Shown here piece by piece: positions 1 through 8,296 of a stretch of 64,000 nucleotides of DNA. This DNA is from Flavobacterium difficile (GTDB lineage: Bacteria; Bacteroidota; Bacteroidia; Flavobacteriales; Flavobacteriaceae): positions 124,001 to 188,000 of the forward strand of contig NZ_JAAJBT010000004.1 in the NCBI RefSeq assembly GCF_011392115.1, written 5' to 3'. The notes beneath the pieces were generated by a model, which was given only the letters and a program-made list of their open reading frames with translations, had not been told where the DNA came from and did no database searches. The first letter of the stretch is position 1, and each line of letters begins with the position of its first letter. The position numbers and the translations under genes were made by a program.

Positions 1-395
1 TTGGCATCTACAGCAACTACCACACACTGACTACCAAATTTCTGAGCCAATTGATTAATTAAATCCGGATTTTTAACGGCAGATGAATTAATAGAAACTT
101 TATCGGCACCATTTTTTAACAATAACGCCACATCATCAACTGAATTAATGCCACCACCAACGGTAAACGGGATATTAATTGTTGCAGCCACATCTCGAAC
201 CAAATTCAACAACGTGCTTCGTTGCTCTTCTGTGGCAGAAATGTCCAAAAACACCAATTCATCTGCACCTGTTTCTGAATATTTTTTAGCCAACTCTACC
301 GGATTTCCAGCATCAATTAAATCGACAAAATTGACTCCTTTAACAGTTCTTCCATTTTTAATATCTAAACATGGAATGATTCTTTTAGTTAACAT
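1..395 (-). CDS. hisF: Imidazole glycerol phosphate synthase cyclase subunit HisF (partial)
   Basis: HisF uses ammonia delivered by HisH to convert PRFAR into imidazole glycerol phosphate and AICAR, in the cytoplasm. Only the N-terminal 131 codons of a protein usually near 250 residues are present; the 3' end lies beyond position 1. The ATG is at 395-393. The start [13 protein letters not shown] holds the catalytic Asp11, and the VAVDA strand at the window edge supplies Asp130, so both catalytic aspartates are visible. The motif TVGGGINS marks the phosphate-binding part of the TIM barrel. It is the last his gene seen, 82 bp after hisA; hisIE is the expected next gene but is outside the window. 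Confidence 0.95.
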   Translation of the reverse strand, partial: MLTKRIIPCLDIKNGRTVKGVNFVDLIDAGNPVELAKKYSETGADELVFLDISATEEQRSTLLNLVRDVAATINIPFTVGGGINSVDDVALLLKNGADKVSINSSAVKNPDLINQLAQKFGSQCVVVAVDA

Positions 396-414
396 ATTTT
401 TTAAATTAAAAGTT

Positions 415-464
415 AGAAACTTGAAATCAGAATTTAAATCTGAATTTTTAAATTTCAAGTTTCT
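415..464. repeat. Hairpin between hisA and hisF
   Basis: A perfect 13-bp inverted repeat (415-427 and 452-464, AGAAACTTGAAAT and its complement) encloses a smaller CAGA/TCTG palindrome. It lies in the 82-bp gap inside the his operon. It has no U-tract to make it a clear terminator. It could be an mRNA-stabilising or processing hairpin, or simply one of the palindromic intergenic sequences seen elsewhere in this window. Confidence 0.6.
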
Positions 465-477
465 AGTTTCTGTTTTC

Positions 478-1245
478 TTACTTTACGATATAATTTTCGA
501 GTTGTTTTAAAGAAATTCGATCTTCATAAATGGCTTTACCAATAATTACACCTTCACAACCTAATTCAGCTAATTTTGGGATTTCGTCGAATTCTGAAAT
601 TCCTCCAGATGCAATTAATTTAATGTGATTGGTATTTTCTTCTGTATTACAATGTGCTAAAATTTGTTCATAAACTTCGAAGCTTGGTCCTGCTAACATT
701 CCATCTTTACTGATATCCGTACAAACCACATAGCTAATTTTATTTTGCAAATAATTATAAATAAACGGTAATAAATCTTCTTGAGATTCTTTCTTCCAAC
801 CCGAAATAGCAATTTTTGCTCCTGTTTGGTGTGGATTAAAATCGGCTCCTAAAATCATTCGTTCTGGACCAAAACGATCAATCCATTTTAAAAACTTTTC
901 GGCATCATTCACAGCGATACTTCCACCAGTAATTTGATTGGCACCACATTCAAAAGCGGTTTTCACATCACCACTAGTTTTAATTCCACCGCCAAAATCA
1001 ATTTTTAGATTGGTTTGAGTAGCAATATCTTCTAAAACTTTATGATTTACAATTTTTCCGGTTTTGGCACCATCTAAGTCTATTAAGTGTAAATATTCAA
1101 TTCCATGATCTTCAAACGATTTAGCCACATCAACAGGACTATCATTATAAATAATTTTCGTTTTAAAATTTCCCATCGAAAGACGCACACATTTTCCATC
1201 AATAATATCAATTGCCGGAATAATTCTAATTTTGTTATTTTTCAT
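478..1245 (-). CDS. hisA: ProFAR isomerase HisA
   Basis: HisA catalyses the Amadori rearrangement of ProFAR to PRFAR, the substrate of HisF-HisH. The 255-residue product has the usual length for the family. The N-terminal motif [13 protein letters not shown] carries the catalytic Asp13, and ILGADFNP carries the second catalytic Asp135. The phosphate-binding loops DFGGGIK and [10 protein letters not shown] are intact. It starts two bases after the hisH stop codon, so hisH and hisA are probably translationally coupled. No alternative function is likely. Confidence 0.97.
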   Translation of the reverse strand: MKNNKIRIIPAIDIIDGKCVRLSMGNFKTKIIYNDSPVDVAKSFEDHGIEYLHLIDLDGAKTGKIVNHKVLEDIATQTNLKIDFGGGIKTSGDVKTAFECGANQITGGSIAVNDAEKFLKWIDRFGPERMILGADFNPHQTGAKIAISGWKKESQEDLLPFIYNYLQNKISYVVCTDISKDGMLAGPSFEVYEQILAHCNTEENTNHIKLIASGGISEFDEIPKLAELGCEGVIIGKAIYEDRISLKQLENYIVK

Positions 1246-1246
1246 G

Positions 1247-1828
1247 CTATAAATTCAAAAAGTTATTTAATATTTTTTCACCCCATTTTCCGCTTTTTTC
1301 AGGATGAAATTGGACACCGTAAAAATTGTTTCTTTGTAAAGCTGAAGCATAATTTACTTCATAATTAGTGGTTGCAATGGCTAAATTAGTGTTTGGAACA
1401 TAAAAACTGTGCACCAAATACATGTATTCCTTTTCGTTGATAGTTTCAAAAAGTTTGGAATTCAAATTAAATATTGTGTTCCATCCCATTTGTGGAACTT
1501 TCACTGCATTTGAAAATTTAATTACATCTACATCAAAAATTCCTAAGCCTTTTGTTTGGCCTTCTTCCGAATAATTGCACATTAATTGCATGCCCAAACA
1601 TATTCCCAAAACAGGTTGTGTTAATGTAGGAATAAGCTCATTTAAACCACTTTCTATTAACATTTTCATCGCAGAACTCGCCTCACCTACACCAGGAAAA
1701 ATTACTTTGTCTGCTTGTAAAATTTCATTTGGATCTTTACTTAAAATCGCGTCAAATCCCAATCTTTTTATGGCGAATTGAATGCTTTGAATGTTTCCCG
1801 CCCCGTAATCTATTATGACTATTTTCAT
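1247..1828 (-). CDS. hisH: Imidazole glycerol phosphate synthase glutaminase subunit HisH
   Basis: HisH is the class I glutamine amidotransferase that hydrolyses glutamine and channels ammonia to HisF. The 193-residue product is full length. The nucleophile is Cys77 in [10 protein letters not shown]. The His-Glu pair of the triad sits in QFHPEKSG at about residues 175 and 177, and the oxyanion-strand motif PGVGEA is at about 45-50. It precedes hisA, and hisF follows hisA, so the two subunits of the synthase are made from one transcript. Confidence 0.97.
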   Translation of the reverse strand: MKIVIIDYGAGNIQSIQFAIKRLGFDAILSKDPNEILQADKVIFPGVGEASSAMKMLIESGLNELIPTLTQPVLGICLGMQLMCNYSEEGQTKGLGIFDVDVIKFSNAVKVPQMGWNTIFNLNSKLFETINEKEYMYLVHSFYVPNTNLAIATTNYEVNYASALQRNNFYGVQFHPEKSGKWGEKILNNFLNL

Positions 1829-1898
1829 TTTATATAATTTTCAGTCTTTGTTTTCAATCTCAGTTGCTGCATACTGTAACTGAAAACTAATGACTCTT

Positions 1899-3035
1899 TT
1901 AAAGCATTCCTTTTGTACTTGGCAAAATCATTTTTTCTACATCTCGTTTTACAGCTACTTTTATGGCTTTCGCGAAAGCTTTAAAAATGGCTTCAATTTT
2001 ATGATGTTCGTTAGTTCCTTCTGCTTTGATGTTTAAATTAGCTTTGGCACCATCTGTAAACGATTTAAAAAAGTGAAAAAACATTTCGGTTGGCATTTGA
2101 CCAATCATTTCACGTTTGAATTCCGTATCCCAAACCAACCAATTTCTTCCACCAAAATCGATGGCTACTTGGGCTAAACAATCATCCATAGGCAAACAAA
2201 ACCCATAACGTTCAATACCTAATTTATTGCCTAGAGCTTTTGCAAAAACTTCTCCTAAAGCAATAGCCGTGTCTTCTATCGTGTGGTGTTCATCGACTTC
2301 TAAATCGCCTTTTACTTGAATGTCTAAATCCATTTGTCCGTGTCTGGCAATTTGATCTAACATATGATCAAAAAAGTGTAATCCTGTATGGATGTTGCTT
2401 TTTCCAGTTCCATCTAAATTTACCGTAATAGCAATATCTGTTTCGTTAGTTTTTCTAACTAGTGAAGCTGAACGATTTTCTAATTTTAAGAATTCGTAAA
2501 TTTTTTCCCAATCGTTAGTTTCTAGAGCCACAATCTCATTAATTTCTGTTGCATTAAGAGAAATTTCAGCCGTTCCTAAATTCGTGTTGTCATTGATGAA
2601 AATTGCTTTTGCGCCTAAATTTTTAGCCAATTCTACATCTGTTAACCTGTCTCCAATTACGAAAGAATTAGTAAGATCATATGCTTCTGAAAAGTAATTA
2701 GTTAACATTCCAGTTCTTGGTTTACGAGTTGGAGCATTGTCTGCTGGAAAACTTCTATCGATACATTCTTCTGCAAAGAAAACACCTTCACCCTCAAAGG
2801 TTTTCATGATAAAATTATGAACAGGCCAAAACGTACTTTCTGGAAAAATATCGGTTCCTAATCCGTCCTGATTGGTAACTAAAACCAATTCATAATCTAA
2901 TTCTTTAGCAATTTTACCTAAAAAAGTTAAACATTTCGGATAGAAAATCATTTTATCAAAAGCATCTATTTGATAATCTGAAACTTCTTTAATCATCGTA
3001 CCGTCGCGGTCTATGAATAATACTTTTTTTGCCAT
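1899..3035 (-). CDS. hisB: Bifunctional histidinol-phosphatase / imidazoleglycerol-phosphate dehydratase HisB
   Basis: HisB catalyses two steps: dehydration of imidazole glycerol phosphate and dephosphorylation of histidinol phosphate. The N-terminal HAD phosphatase (about residues 1-165) shows the nucleophile motif FIDRDGT and the conserved VIGDRLTD. The C-terminal IGPD domain (about 185-378) has the metal-binding motifs HFFDHMLDQ and DEHHTIED plus a second EHHK near the end. The start at 3035 is chosen because [12 protein letters not shown] opens the HAD fold and its ATG overlaps the hisC stop codon by one base (TAATG). A longer in-frame ATG at 3104 would lie inside hisC. The fused form is known in enterobacteria and many Bacteroidota. 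Confidence 0.96.
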   Translation of the reverse strand: MAKKVLFIDRDGTMIKEVSDYQIDAFDKMIFYPKCLTFLGKIAKELDYELVLVTNQDGLGTDIFPESTFWPVHNFIMKTFEGEGVFFAEECIDRSFPADNAPTRKPRTGMLTNYFSEAYDLTNSFVIGDRLTDVELAKNLGAKAIFINDNTNLGTAEISLNATEINEIVALETNDWEKIYEFLKLENRSASLVRKTNETDIAITVNLDGTGKSNIHTGLHFFDHMLDQIARHGQMDLDIQVKGDLEVDEHHTIEDTAIALGEVFAKALGNKLGIERYGFCLPMDDCLAQVAIDFGGRNWLVWDTEFKREMIGQMPTEMFFHFFKSFTDGAKANLNIKAEGTNEHHKIEAIFKAFAKAIKVAVKRDVEKMILPSTKGML

Positions 3036-4075
3036 TATAACGTTTTTAAGGTGTTGATTAGTTTTAAATTTTCTGCTGAAGTTCCAATGGTAATTCGCAA
3101 ACAATTATCGCACAAAGGCTGCGAACTTCTGTTTCGAACCACAATACCATTTTCTAGTAATTGTTGGTATCTTTTGTTGGCGTTATCAACTTTAATCAAG
3201 ATAAAATTGGCATCAGAATCAAAAGCTTTTTCTATAAATTTAATTTGAAGAAAATGTTTAAATAAAAATTCTTTTTCTAATTGTATATCAGATACTTGTT
3301 TGATTATTTTTTTGGTATTCGCTAATTTATCCAAAGCTTTATTTTGCGTTAAAATATTCACATTATAAGGTGGCTTAATTTTATTTAAGACCTCAATAAT
3401 AGATGCAGAAGCATATAAAATTCCTAATCGAATGCCCGCCATTCCATATGCTTTTGATAAAGTTTGAGATATGATTAAATTAGGATAATCATTAATTTCA
3501 GACAACCAACTTTCTTTAGAAGAAAAATCGATATAGGCTTCATCTAAAACTACCAAACCATTGAAATTCTTCAGTAAAGTTACAATACTTTCATCTGAAA
3601 AAGAATTCCCTGTTGGATTATTTGGCGAACATAAGAAAATAATTTTTGTTTGAGCAGTTACTTGCGATAGTATTTGCTCTATATTAGGTTCAAATTCATC
3701 ATTCAAAAGGACTTCTTTATTTTCAACAGCATTCAAATTTGCTAAAACACCATACATTCCGTAAGTTGGCGGCAAAGTAATTACGTTGTCTTTATTGGGT
3801 TCACAAAAAGCACGAAATAATAAATCTAATACTTCATCACTTCCATTTCCTAATAAAATCTGATTTTTGGCTACTTTCTTAATTTCAGAGAGTATCTTTT
3901 TCACTGCCTTTTGTTGCGTATCTGGATAGCGATTGATGCCGTTTTCATTCGGATTTTCATTCGCATCCAAATAAATCATTTTTTCTTCATAATCCTGAAA
4001 TTCATCTCGAGCTGATGAATAAGGCTGCATATTTTTAATGTTTTCTCTTATGAGATTTTGTATGTTAAAGTTCAT
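3035..4075 (-). CDS. hisC: Histidinol-phosphate aminotransferase HisC
   Basis: HisC is a PLP-dependent class I/II aminotransferase that makes histidinol phosphate from imidazole acetol phosphate and glutamate. The PLP-binding lysine is in [12 protein letters not shown]. The CSPNNPTGN motif and [10 protein letters not shown] hold the cofactor-contacting Asn, Asp and Tyr. C-terminal VRNRSS and LRITIGT carry the substrate-binding arginines. The start at 4075 (MNFNIQNL) gives 346 residues, close to the family norm; an in-frame ATG at 4117 adds 14 residues without conservation. It follows hisD and overlaps the hisB start by one base. Confidence 0.96.
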   Translation of the reverse strand: MNFNIQNLIRENIKNMQPYSSARDEFQDYEEKMIYLDANENPNENGINRYPDTQQKAVKKILSEIKKVAKNQILLGNGSDEVLDLLFRAFCEPNKDNVITLPPTYGMYGVLANLNAVENKEVLLNDEFEPNIEQILSQVTAQTKIIFLCSPNNPTGNSFSDESIVTLLKNFNGLVVLDEAYIDFSSKESWLSEINDYPNLIISQTLSKAYGMAGIRLGILYASASIIEVLNKIKPPYNVNILTQNKALDKLANTKKIIKQVSDIQLEKEFLFKHFLQIKFIEKAFDSDANFILIKVDNANKRYQQLLENGIVVRNRSSQPLCDNCLRITIGTSAENLKLINTLKTL

Positions 4076-4128
4076 CTTTTTGGATTTTAACCGCAAATTG
4101 CTAAAGGCTTTTTGCAAAATTCACTATT

Positions 4129-5412
4129 TTATTTATTTAAATTTAATCTTAAAGTTACGGCATTTTTGTGGGCTTGCAATCCTTCTGCTTCAGCCATTAA
4201 TTCAATGCTTTTCCCAATATTTTGGATTCCTTTTTCTGTAATTTTTTGAAACGTCATGGCCTTCATAAAACTATCTAAATTCACACCACTATAGGTTTTT
4301 GCATAGCCGTTTGTAGGTAATGTATGATTAGTTCCCGAAGCATAATCTCCAGCACTTTCTGGAGTAAAATTCCCTATAAATACAGAACCTGCATTTTGAA
4401 TGCCATCAACAAAGAAACGTTCATTTTTAGAGCAGATAATAAAGTGTTCTGGGCCATATTCATTAATTAAATCCAAAGCAATTTGCTCATTTTCTACTGA
4501 AATTAATTTCGATTTTTCAATTGCTTGAATGGCAATTTCTTTTCTTGGCAATTGTTCTAATTGTAAATATACTTCTCTTTCAACCGCTGCAACAACGTCT
4601 TCACTTGTAGTCACTAAAACAACTTGACTATCCGTTCCGTGTTCGGCTTGACTCAATAAATCAGAGGCTACAAAACTTGGAATACTAGATTCGTCTGCAT
4701 ACACTAATAATTCACTTGGCCCAGCTGGCATGTCTATTCCAACGCCATATTGAGTTGCCACTTGTTTCGCAACAGTTACAAATTGATTGCCTGGTCCGAA
4801 AATTTTATAAACTTGCGGAATAGTTGCTGTTCCGAATGTCATGGCTCCAATTGCCTGAATGCCTCCAACTTTAAATATTTTAGTTACTCCACATAAATTT
4901 GCTGCATATAAAATAGCTGGATTAATTTTCCCTTGTTTATTAGGTGGTGAGCATAAAATAATTTCTGTACAACCTGCAATTTTTGCCGGTATAGCTAGCA
5001 TCAAAACAGTAGAAAACAAAGGCGCTGAACCACCTGGTATATATAAACCTACTTTCTGGATTGGTCTTTTTTCTTGCCAACAAAATACACCTTCAGTAGT
5101 TTCTATTTCTATTTTTTGGGTTTGTTGCGCTTCGTGAAACTTAAAAATATTCGTTTTAGCTACTTCGATTGCATTTTTTAATTCTTCTGAAACTAACGAG
5201 ATGGCTTCATTAATTTCCGCTTCAGATACTAAGCAGTTTTCAGAACTACTTCCGTCAAATAAAGAAGTATATTTTTGTACAGCTACATCACCTTTTTGTT
5301 GAATTTCTTTAAATATTCCTTTTACGGTTTCTTCAATATCGGTAAAGGTTTGTGTTGGTCGTTTTAAAATTTCAGACCAGTTATTTTTTGTTGGGTTGTT
5401 TATTTTTTTCAT
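4129..5412 (-). CDS. hisD: Histidinol dehydrogenase HisD
   Basis: HisD is a zinc- and NAD-dependent enzyme that oxidises histidinol to histidine in two steps. The product is 427 residues from the ATG at 5412, the family length. Visible motifs are YIPGGSAPLFSTVLM, GPGNQFV, the MPAGPSELLV strand, LLSQAEHG with zinc-ligand Gln and His, and the C-terminal ESAGDYASGTNHTLPT signature. An upstream in-frame ATG at 5454 lies in an intergenic repeat and is less likely. It is the second structural gene after hisG. Confidence 0.96.
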   Translation of the reverse strand: MKKINNPTKNNWSEILKRPTQTFTDIEETVKGIFKEIQQKGDVAVQKYTSLFDGSSSENCLVSEAEINEAISLVSEELKNAIEVAKTNIFKFHEAQQTQKIEIETTEGVFCWQEKRPIQKVGLYIPGGSAPLFSTVLMLAIPAKIAGCTEIILCSPPNKQGKINPAILYAANLCGVTKIFKVGGIQAIGAMTFGTATIPQVYKIFGPGNQFVTVAKQVATQYGVGIDMPAGPSELLVYADESSIPSFVASDLLSQAEHGTDSQVVLVTTSEDVVAAVEREVYLQLEQLPRKEIAIQAIEKSKLISVENEQIALDLINEYGPEHFIICSKNERFFVDGIQNAGSVFIGNFTPESAGDYASGTNHTLPTNGYAKTYSGVNLDSFMKAMTFQKITEKGIQNIGKSIELMAEAEGLQAHKNAVTLRLNLNK

Positions 5413-5460
5413 TTGTATAAGATTCAAAGTTTCGTCACTAAGACACGAAAACACAAAGTT
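5413..5460 (-). repeat. Intergenic repeat of the CTTAGTG type upstream of hisD
   Basis: On the minus strand this stretch reads CTTTGTGTTTTCGTGTCTTAG and continues TGACGAAACTTTG, directly before the hisD start. Related CTTAGTG/GTGTCTT sequences occur before the gene at 17868-18296 and before fmt (about 52320-52362). They look like a degenerate dispersed repeat family occupying 5' untranslated regions rather than coding sequence. Confidence 0.45.
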
Positions 5461-5491
5461 TTATTGATTTGATTGTTTAAAATACTAAAGT

Positions 5492-6349
5492 TTATAATAC
5501 CATTTTTTCGATTGGACAAATTAAAATACCTTCAGCTCCAGCTTCTTTTAATTTATCGATTACATCCCAAAATTGTTCTTCATCAATTACAGATTGTACA
5601 CTACTCCAACCACTTTCACCAAGAGGAACGACAGTTGGACTTTTCAAAACGGGTAAAATTTTAGAAACTTCATCAATCTTACCATTAGGCACATTCATTA
5701 AAATGTATTTTGATTTTTTGGAACGCAAAACGGCTTGCATTCTGAATTGTAGTTTGTTTAAAATTTGTTTAGATGCATCTGAAATTAATGGAGAAACTGC
5801 TAAAACAGCTTCACTTGTACAAATTACTTCTACTTCTTTCAAACCGTTTTTAAACAAAGTACTTCCACTAGAAACAATATCTACAATAGCATCAGAAAGT
5901 CCAATATTTGGTGCAATTTCTACTGATCCTGAAATTTGGTGAATGTCTACTTCAATACCATTTTTAGCACAAAAATTATTTACAGTGTTAGGATAAGAAG
6001 TGGCAACACGTAATCCATTTAAATCTTGTATAGAATTGTAAGTGAAGTTTTTAGGAACCGCAACAGAGACTTTACATTTTGAAAAACCTAATTTTTCGGC
6101 AATTTGAATATTTCTTCCTTTTTCAACTAATAAATTATCGCCAACTATAGCAATATCGACTACTCCATCAATTAAATATTGAGGAATATCTGAATTTCTA
6201 AGAAAATAAACTTCTAAAGGAAAATTAGACGCTGTAACACGAAGTTGGTCGTTTCCGTTATAAATTGAAATTCCACAATCTTTAAGCATTTGAATGCTTT
6301 CTTCGTTTAATCTACCTGATTTTTGAATGGCGATTTTTAATTTACTCAT
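5492..6349 (-). CDS. hisG: ATP phosphoribosyltransferase HisG (long form)
   Basis: HisG commits PRPP and ATP to histidine synthesis and is normally feedback inhibited by histidine. The 285-residue product from the ATG at 6349 (MSKLKIAIQKSGR) matches the long HisG_L form, which carries its own C-terminal ACT-like regulatory domain (about residues 210-285) and needs no HisZ. Visible motifs include VDIAIVGDN and the PRPP-loop region DAIVDIVSSGSTL. An in-frame ATG at 6376 would add nine residues. The gene lies directly downstream of a leader with a histidine-rich peptide and an attenuator hairpin, so the operon is probably controlled both by transcription attenuation and by feedback inhibition. 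Confidence 0.96.
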   Translation of the reverse strand: MSKLKIAIQKSGRLNEESIQMLKDCGISIYNGNDQLRVTASNFPLEVYFLRNSDIPQYLIDGVVDIAIVGDNLLVEKGRNIQIAEKLGFSKCKVSVAVPKNFTYNSIQDLNGLRVATSYPNTVNNFCAKNGIEVDIHQISGSVEIAPNIGLSDAIVDIVSSGSTLFKNGLKEVEVICTSEAVLAVSPLISDASKQILNKLQFRMQAVLRSKKSKYILMNVPNGKIDEVSKILPVLKSPTVVPLGESGWSSVQSVIDEEQFWDVIDKLKEAGAEGILICPIEKMVL

Positions 6350-6387
6350 TTTGATTTTAAATTGAGTCTGAGCCAAAAAAGAAGGAA

Positions 6388-6422
6388 TAAAAAAACCCGC
6401 TTGAATGGACTCAAACGGGTTT
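6388..6422 (-). terminator. his operon attenuator (intrinsic terminator hairpin)
   Basis: On the minus strand a 12-bp stem with one G-U pair (6411-6422 with 6393-6404) and a 6-nt loop GTCCAT is followed by a run of T. It sits between the leader peptide and hisG. Its upstream arm contains CGTTTGAG (6410-6417), which can instead pair with CTCAAGCG (6462-6469) at the end of the leader ORF. This is the arrangement of a terminator/antiterminator switch. Confidence 0.88.
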
Positions 6423-6455
6423 GTAATTTATATTTGTTTTACACACATACCAAAA

Positions 6456-6512
6456 TTACCTCGCTTGAGCGTGGAAAAGATGATGAATATGATGTAAAGT
6501 ATTTGTAAACAT
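6456..6512 (-). CDS. hisL: his operon leader peptide
   Basis: This 18-codon ORF reads MFTNTLHHIHHLFHAQAR followed by TAA. Five of eight consecutive residues (7-14) are histidine. The last codons overlap CTCAAGCG (6462-6469), which can form the antiterminator with 6410-6417. Ribosome stalling at the His codons when charged tRNA-His is scarce would leave that element free to pair with the terminator's upstream arm. The gene is too short for ordinary ORF calling. Position, composition and flanking hairpins all support it; translation itself is inferred. Confidence 0.85.
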   Translation of the reverse strand: MFTNTLHHIHHLFHAQAR

Positions 6513-6531
6513 TTTTTCTTTTATTATGGTG

Positions 6532-6564
6532 CAAATATAAGTTGAATTATTTTAAATAAACAAA
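6532..6564 (-). promoter_or_regulatory. his operon promoter (Bacteroidota type)
   Basis: On the minus strand TTTG (6564-6561) is followed after 21 bp by TATATTTG (6539-6532), matching the Bacteroidota -33/-7 consensus TTTG...TAnnTTTG. Transcription would begin a few bases downstream, giving a short 5' end before the leader peptide ATG at 6512. The 76-bp gap to the upstream gene has no other candidate. Confidence 0.7.
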
Positions 6565-6588
6565 TAATTATTAAATTTTATTACTTGT

Positions 6589-7092
6589 TTAATGATTTTC
6601 ATCACCATTCTTAACACCTTCATTAACCTCTGAAGTGTTACTACTGTTGGCATTTTCTCTAATTTCAATATGACGAATTTCCCCACCGGTTGTTCCTACA
6701 CTTTTAGACAAAAACAAACAAATTGCAGCAATTAAAAGCACACAAATGGATACAAACTTTTGATTGCCACGTTTCTTCACAACAGAAAATAGTCCGAAAA
6801 TTGAAACTAAACCTAAAATGTAAAGCGGTTTCATGAAAAGTTCTGCTGCTTCTTCATGTTCGTGGATGTAATCATGTGAAAATCCTGTAAGATCCTCTAC
6901 AGCATGTTCGGCTTTATCGCCAGTCATCATAGATACTTTTCCCATAACCATACAGAAAATAAAAATAATGTATGCCGTTGCTTTTAAAGTAGCATTATCC
7001 TTAATGATACCAAATAAAAGAATTAGGAAACCGAAAAATAAACCTATGATTGGAAAATGGTTTACTAGCAAGTGTAAATGGGCGTCGTTCAT
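6589..7092 (-). CDS. Small membrane protein of the metal-efflux operon
   Basis: The 167-residue product has four predicted membrane segments (about residues 10-28, 36-54, 88-105 and 113-128). It opens with MNDAHLHLLVNHFPIIG, a His-rich start typical of DUF2231-like membrane proteins, and has a histidine and acidic cluster (HDYIHEHEE) between segments 2 and 3. Its exact function is unknown. It is the last gene of the run pump-adaptor-membrane protein, 62 bp after the adaptor gene, which suggests a role in metal handling or redox state at the inner membrane. The His/Glu cluster could bind a metal, but that is inference. Confidence 0.7.
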   Translation of the reverse strand: MNDAHLHLLVNHFPIIGLFFGFLILLFGIIKDNATLKATAYIIFIFCMVMGKVSMMTGDKAEHAVEDLTGFSHDYIHEHEEAAELFMKPLYILGLVSIFGLFSVVKKRGNQKFVSICVLLIAAICLFLSKSVGTTGGEIRHIEIRENANSSNTSEVNEGVKNGDENH

Positions 7093-7154
7093 GATTGTGT
7101 TTTTTAAGTTATGTTGTAAATATATTAAATACTACCAATTAATCAATTTATTTA

Positions 7155-8279
7155 TTATTCTTCTTTATTCTTTAAAACCATTAATAAGGTATACGCATCA
7201 CTAATTACTAAGTTTTTATTTTGCAACGTTTCGTAATTTCTAATTTCAGAAACTTTATCGGTTACAATTCCGATTTGTACTTCTTGCATAGAAAAAGTAT
7301 TTTTATTAGCATCTTGTACAAATACGTATTTCTTATCTTCAAAATCTACAATAGCCTCGTTATTTAAAACAAACGCATTATTATTATCTATTTGAATACT
7401 AGCATTGATGTAATTTCCTGGAATCAATTTTTTTGTTGAATTCGAAATTTTCGCATACACTTCAATCGCATTTTCATCGGAATAACTTTTGTTTACAAAC
7501 TCAATTTTAGTTTCGTAAAAAACTTCTGGTTGTGAGTTAGTATAGACTTTAATTTTTTGTCCAATAGCCAAATTTGCGGCGTCTTTTTCAAACACATTTA
7601 ACTTAGCATACATACTTTGGTTATCCATAATTTGGAACAACATATCTGTTGCGCTCACGTATTTTCCAATATTGACATCAATTTTTGTAATCATTCCAGA
7701 AATGGGTGCATAAATATTTACCGATTTTGAAATCGTGTTTGCTGATAATGTTGCTGGATTGATATGAATCAACTTCAATTTTTCTTCTAACGATTTTAAC
7801 GTAATTCTTTGTTTGGCGAATTCACTTTCAGCCAATTGAAAATTCTTTTCACTAACGGCTTGCGAAGAATTCAACTCTTTTTGACGCGCAAAATCTTTTG
7901 AAGCATAAGCCAATTGTTGTTTCGTAGTTAAATAATCTTGCTGAATTTGCACATAAGATTGATCTTCAATAACCGCCAAAACTTGTCCTTTACCAATTAC
8001 CATTCCGGGCATGACCTTGATATTTTTGATATAACCACCAAGTGGCATACTCACACTGGCCATCGCATTTGGCGCTAAAGTAATTTTACCGTTCACTTTT
8101 ATCGTACTTGAAAGCGAAGTATTGGTTAAAGTTCCAATTTTAATTTTCGAATTATCTAATTGATTTTTAGTCAATTCCACCACGTTTTCTTTAACTACTC
8201 TTGCTGTTGTAGCTTCTTCTTTTTTCGACTGACACGCTATTGTTAAAGCTAAAATCAGTACTAAATATATATTTTTCAT
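7155..8279 (-). CDS. RND efflux periplasmic adaptor (CusB/CzcB-like lipoprotein)
   Basis: This membrane-fusion protein bridges the inner-membrane RND pump and the outer-membrane channel. The signal peptide ends in a lipobox, LALTIAC with Cys16, so it is an anchored lipoprotein. After this come a barrel-sandwich (lipoyl-like) half (about residues 60-95), an alpha-helical hairpin (about 100-170), the returning lipoyl half (VNIYAPISGMITKI), and beta-barrel and membrane-proximal domains. The length of 374 residues fits the family. It starts 17 bp after the pump gene. The metal cannot be told from the sequence: there is no clear Met-rich copper/silver-binding N-terminus. Confidence 0.9.
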   Translation of the reverse strand: MKNIYLVLILALTIACQSKKEEATTARVVKENVVELTKNQLDNSKIKIGTLTNTSLSSTIKVNGKITLAPNAMASVSMPLGGYIKNIKVMPGMVIGKGQVLAVIEDQSYVQIQQDYLTTKQQLAYASKDFARQKELNSSQAVSEKNFQLAESEFAKQRITLKSLEEKLKLIHINPATLSANTISKSVNIYAPISGMITKIDVNIGKYVSATDMLFQIMDNQSMYAKLNVFEKDAANLAIGQKIKVYTNSQPEVFYETKIEFVNKSYSDENAIEVYAKISNSTKKLIPGNYINASIQIDNNNAFVLNNEAIVDFEDKKYVFVQDANKNTFSMQEVQIGIVTDKVSEIRNYETLQNKNLVISDAYTLLMVLKNKEE

Positions 8280-8296
8280 TGGTTTCGATTTAAATT

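Noticed and set aside
148..510. A 120-codon plus-strand ORF near the window start
   Set aside because: It lies antisense to hisF and the hisA-hisF gap; hisF has clear catalytic motifs in the minus frame.
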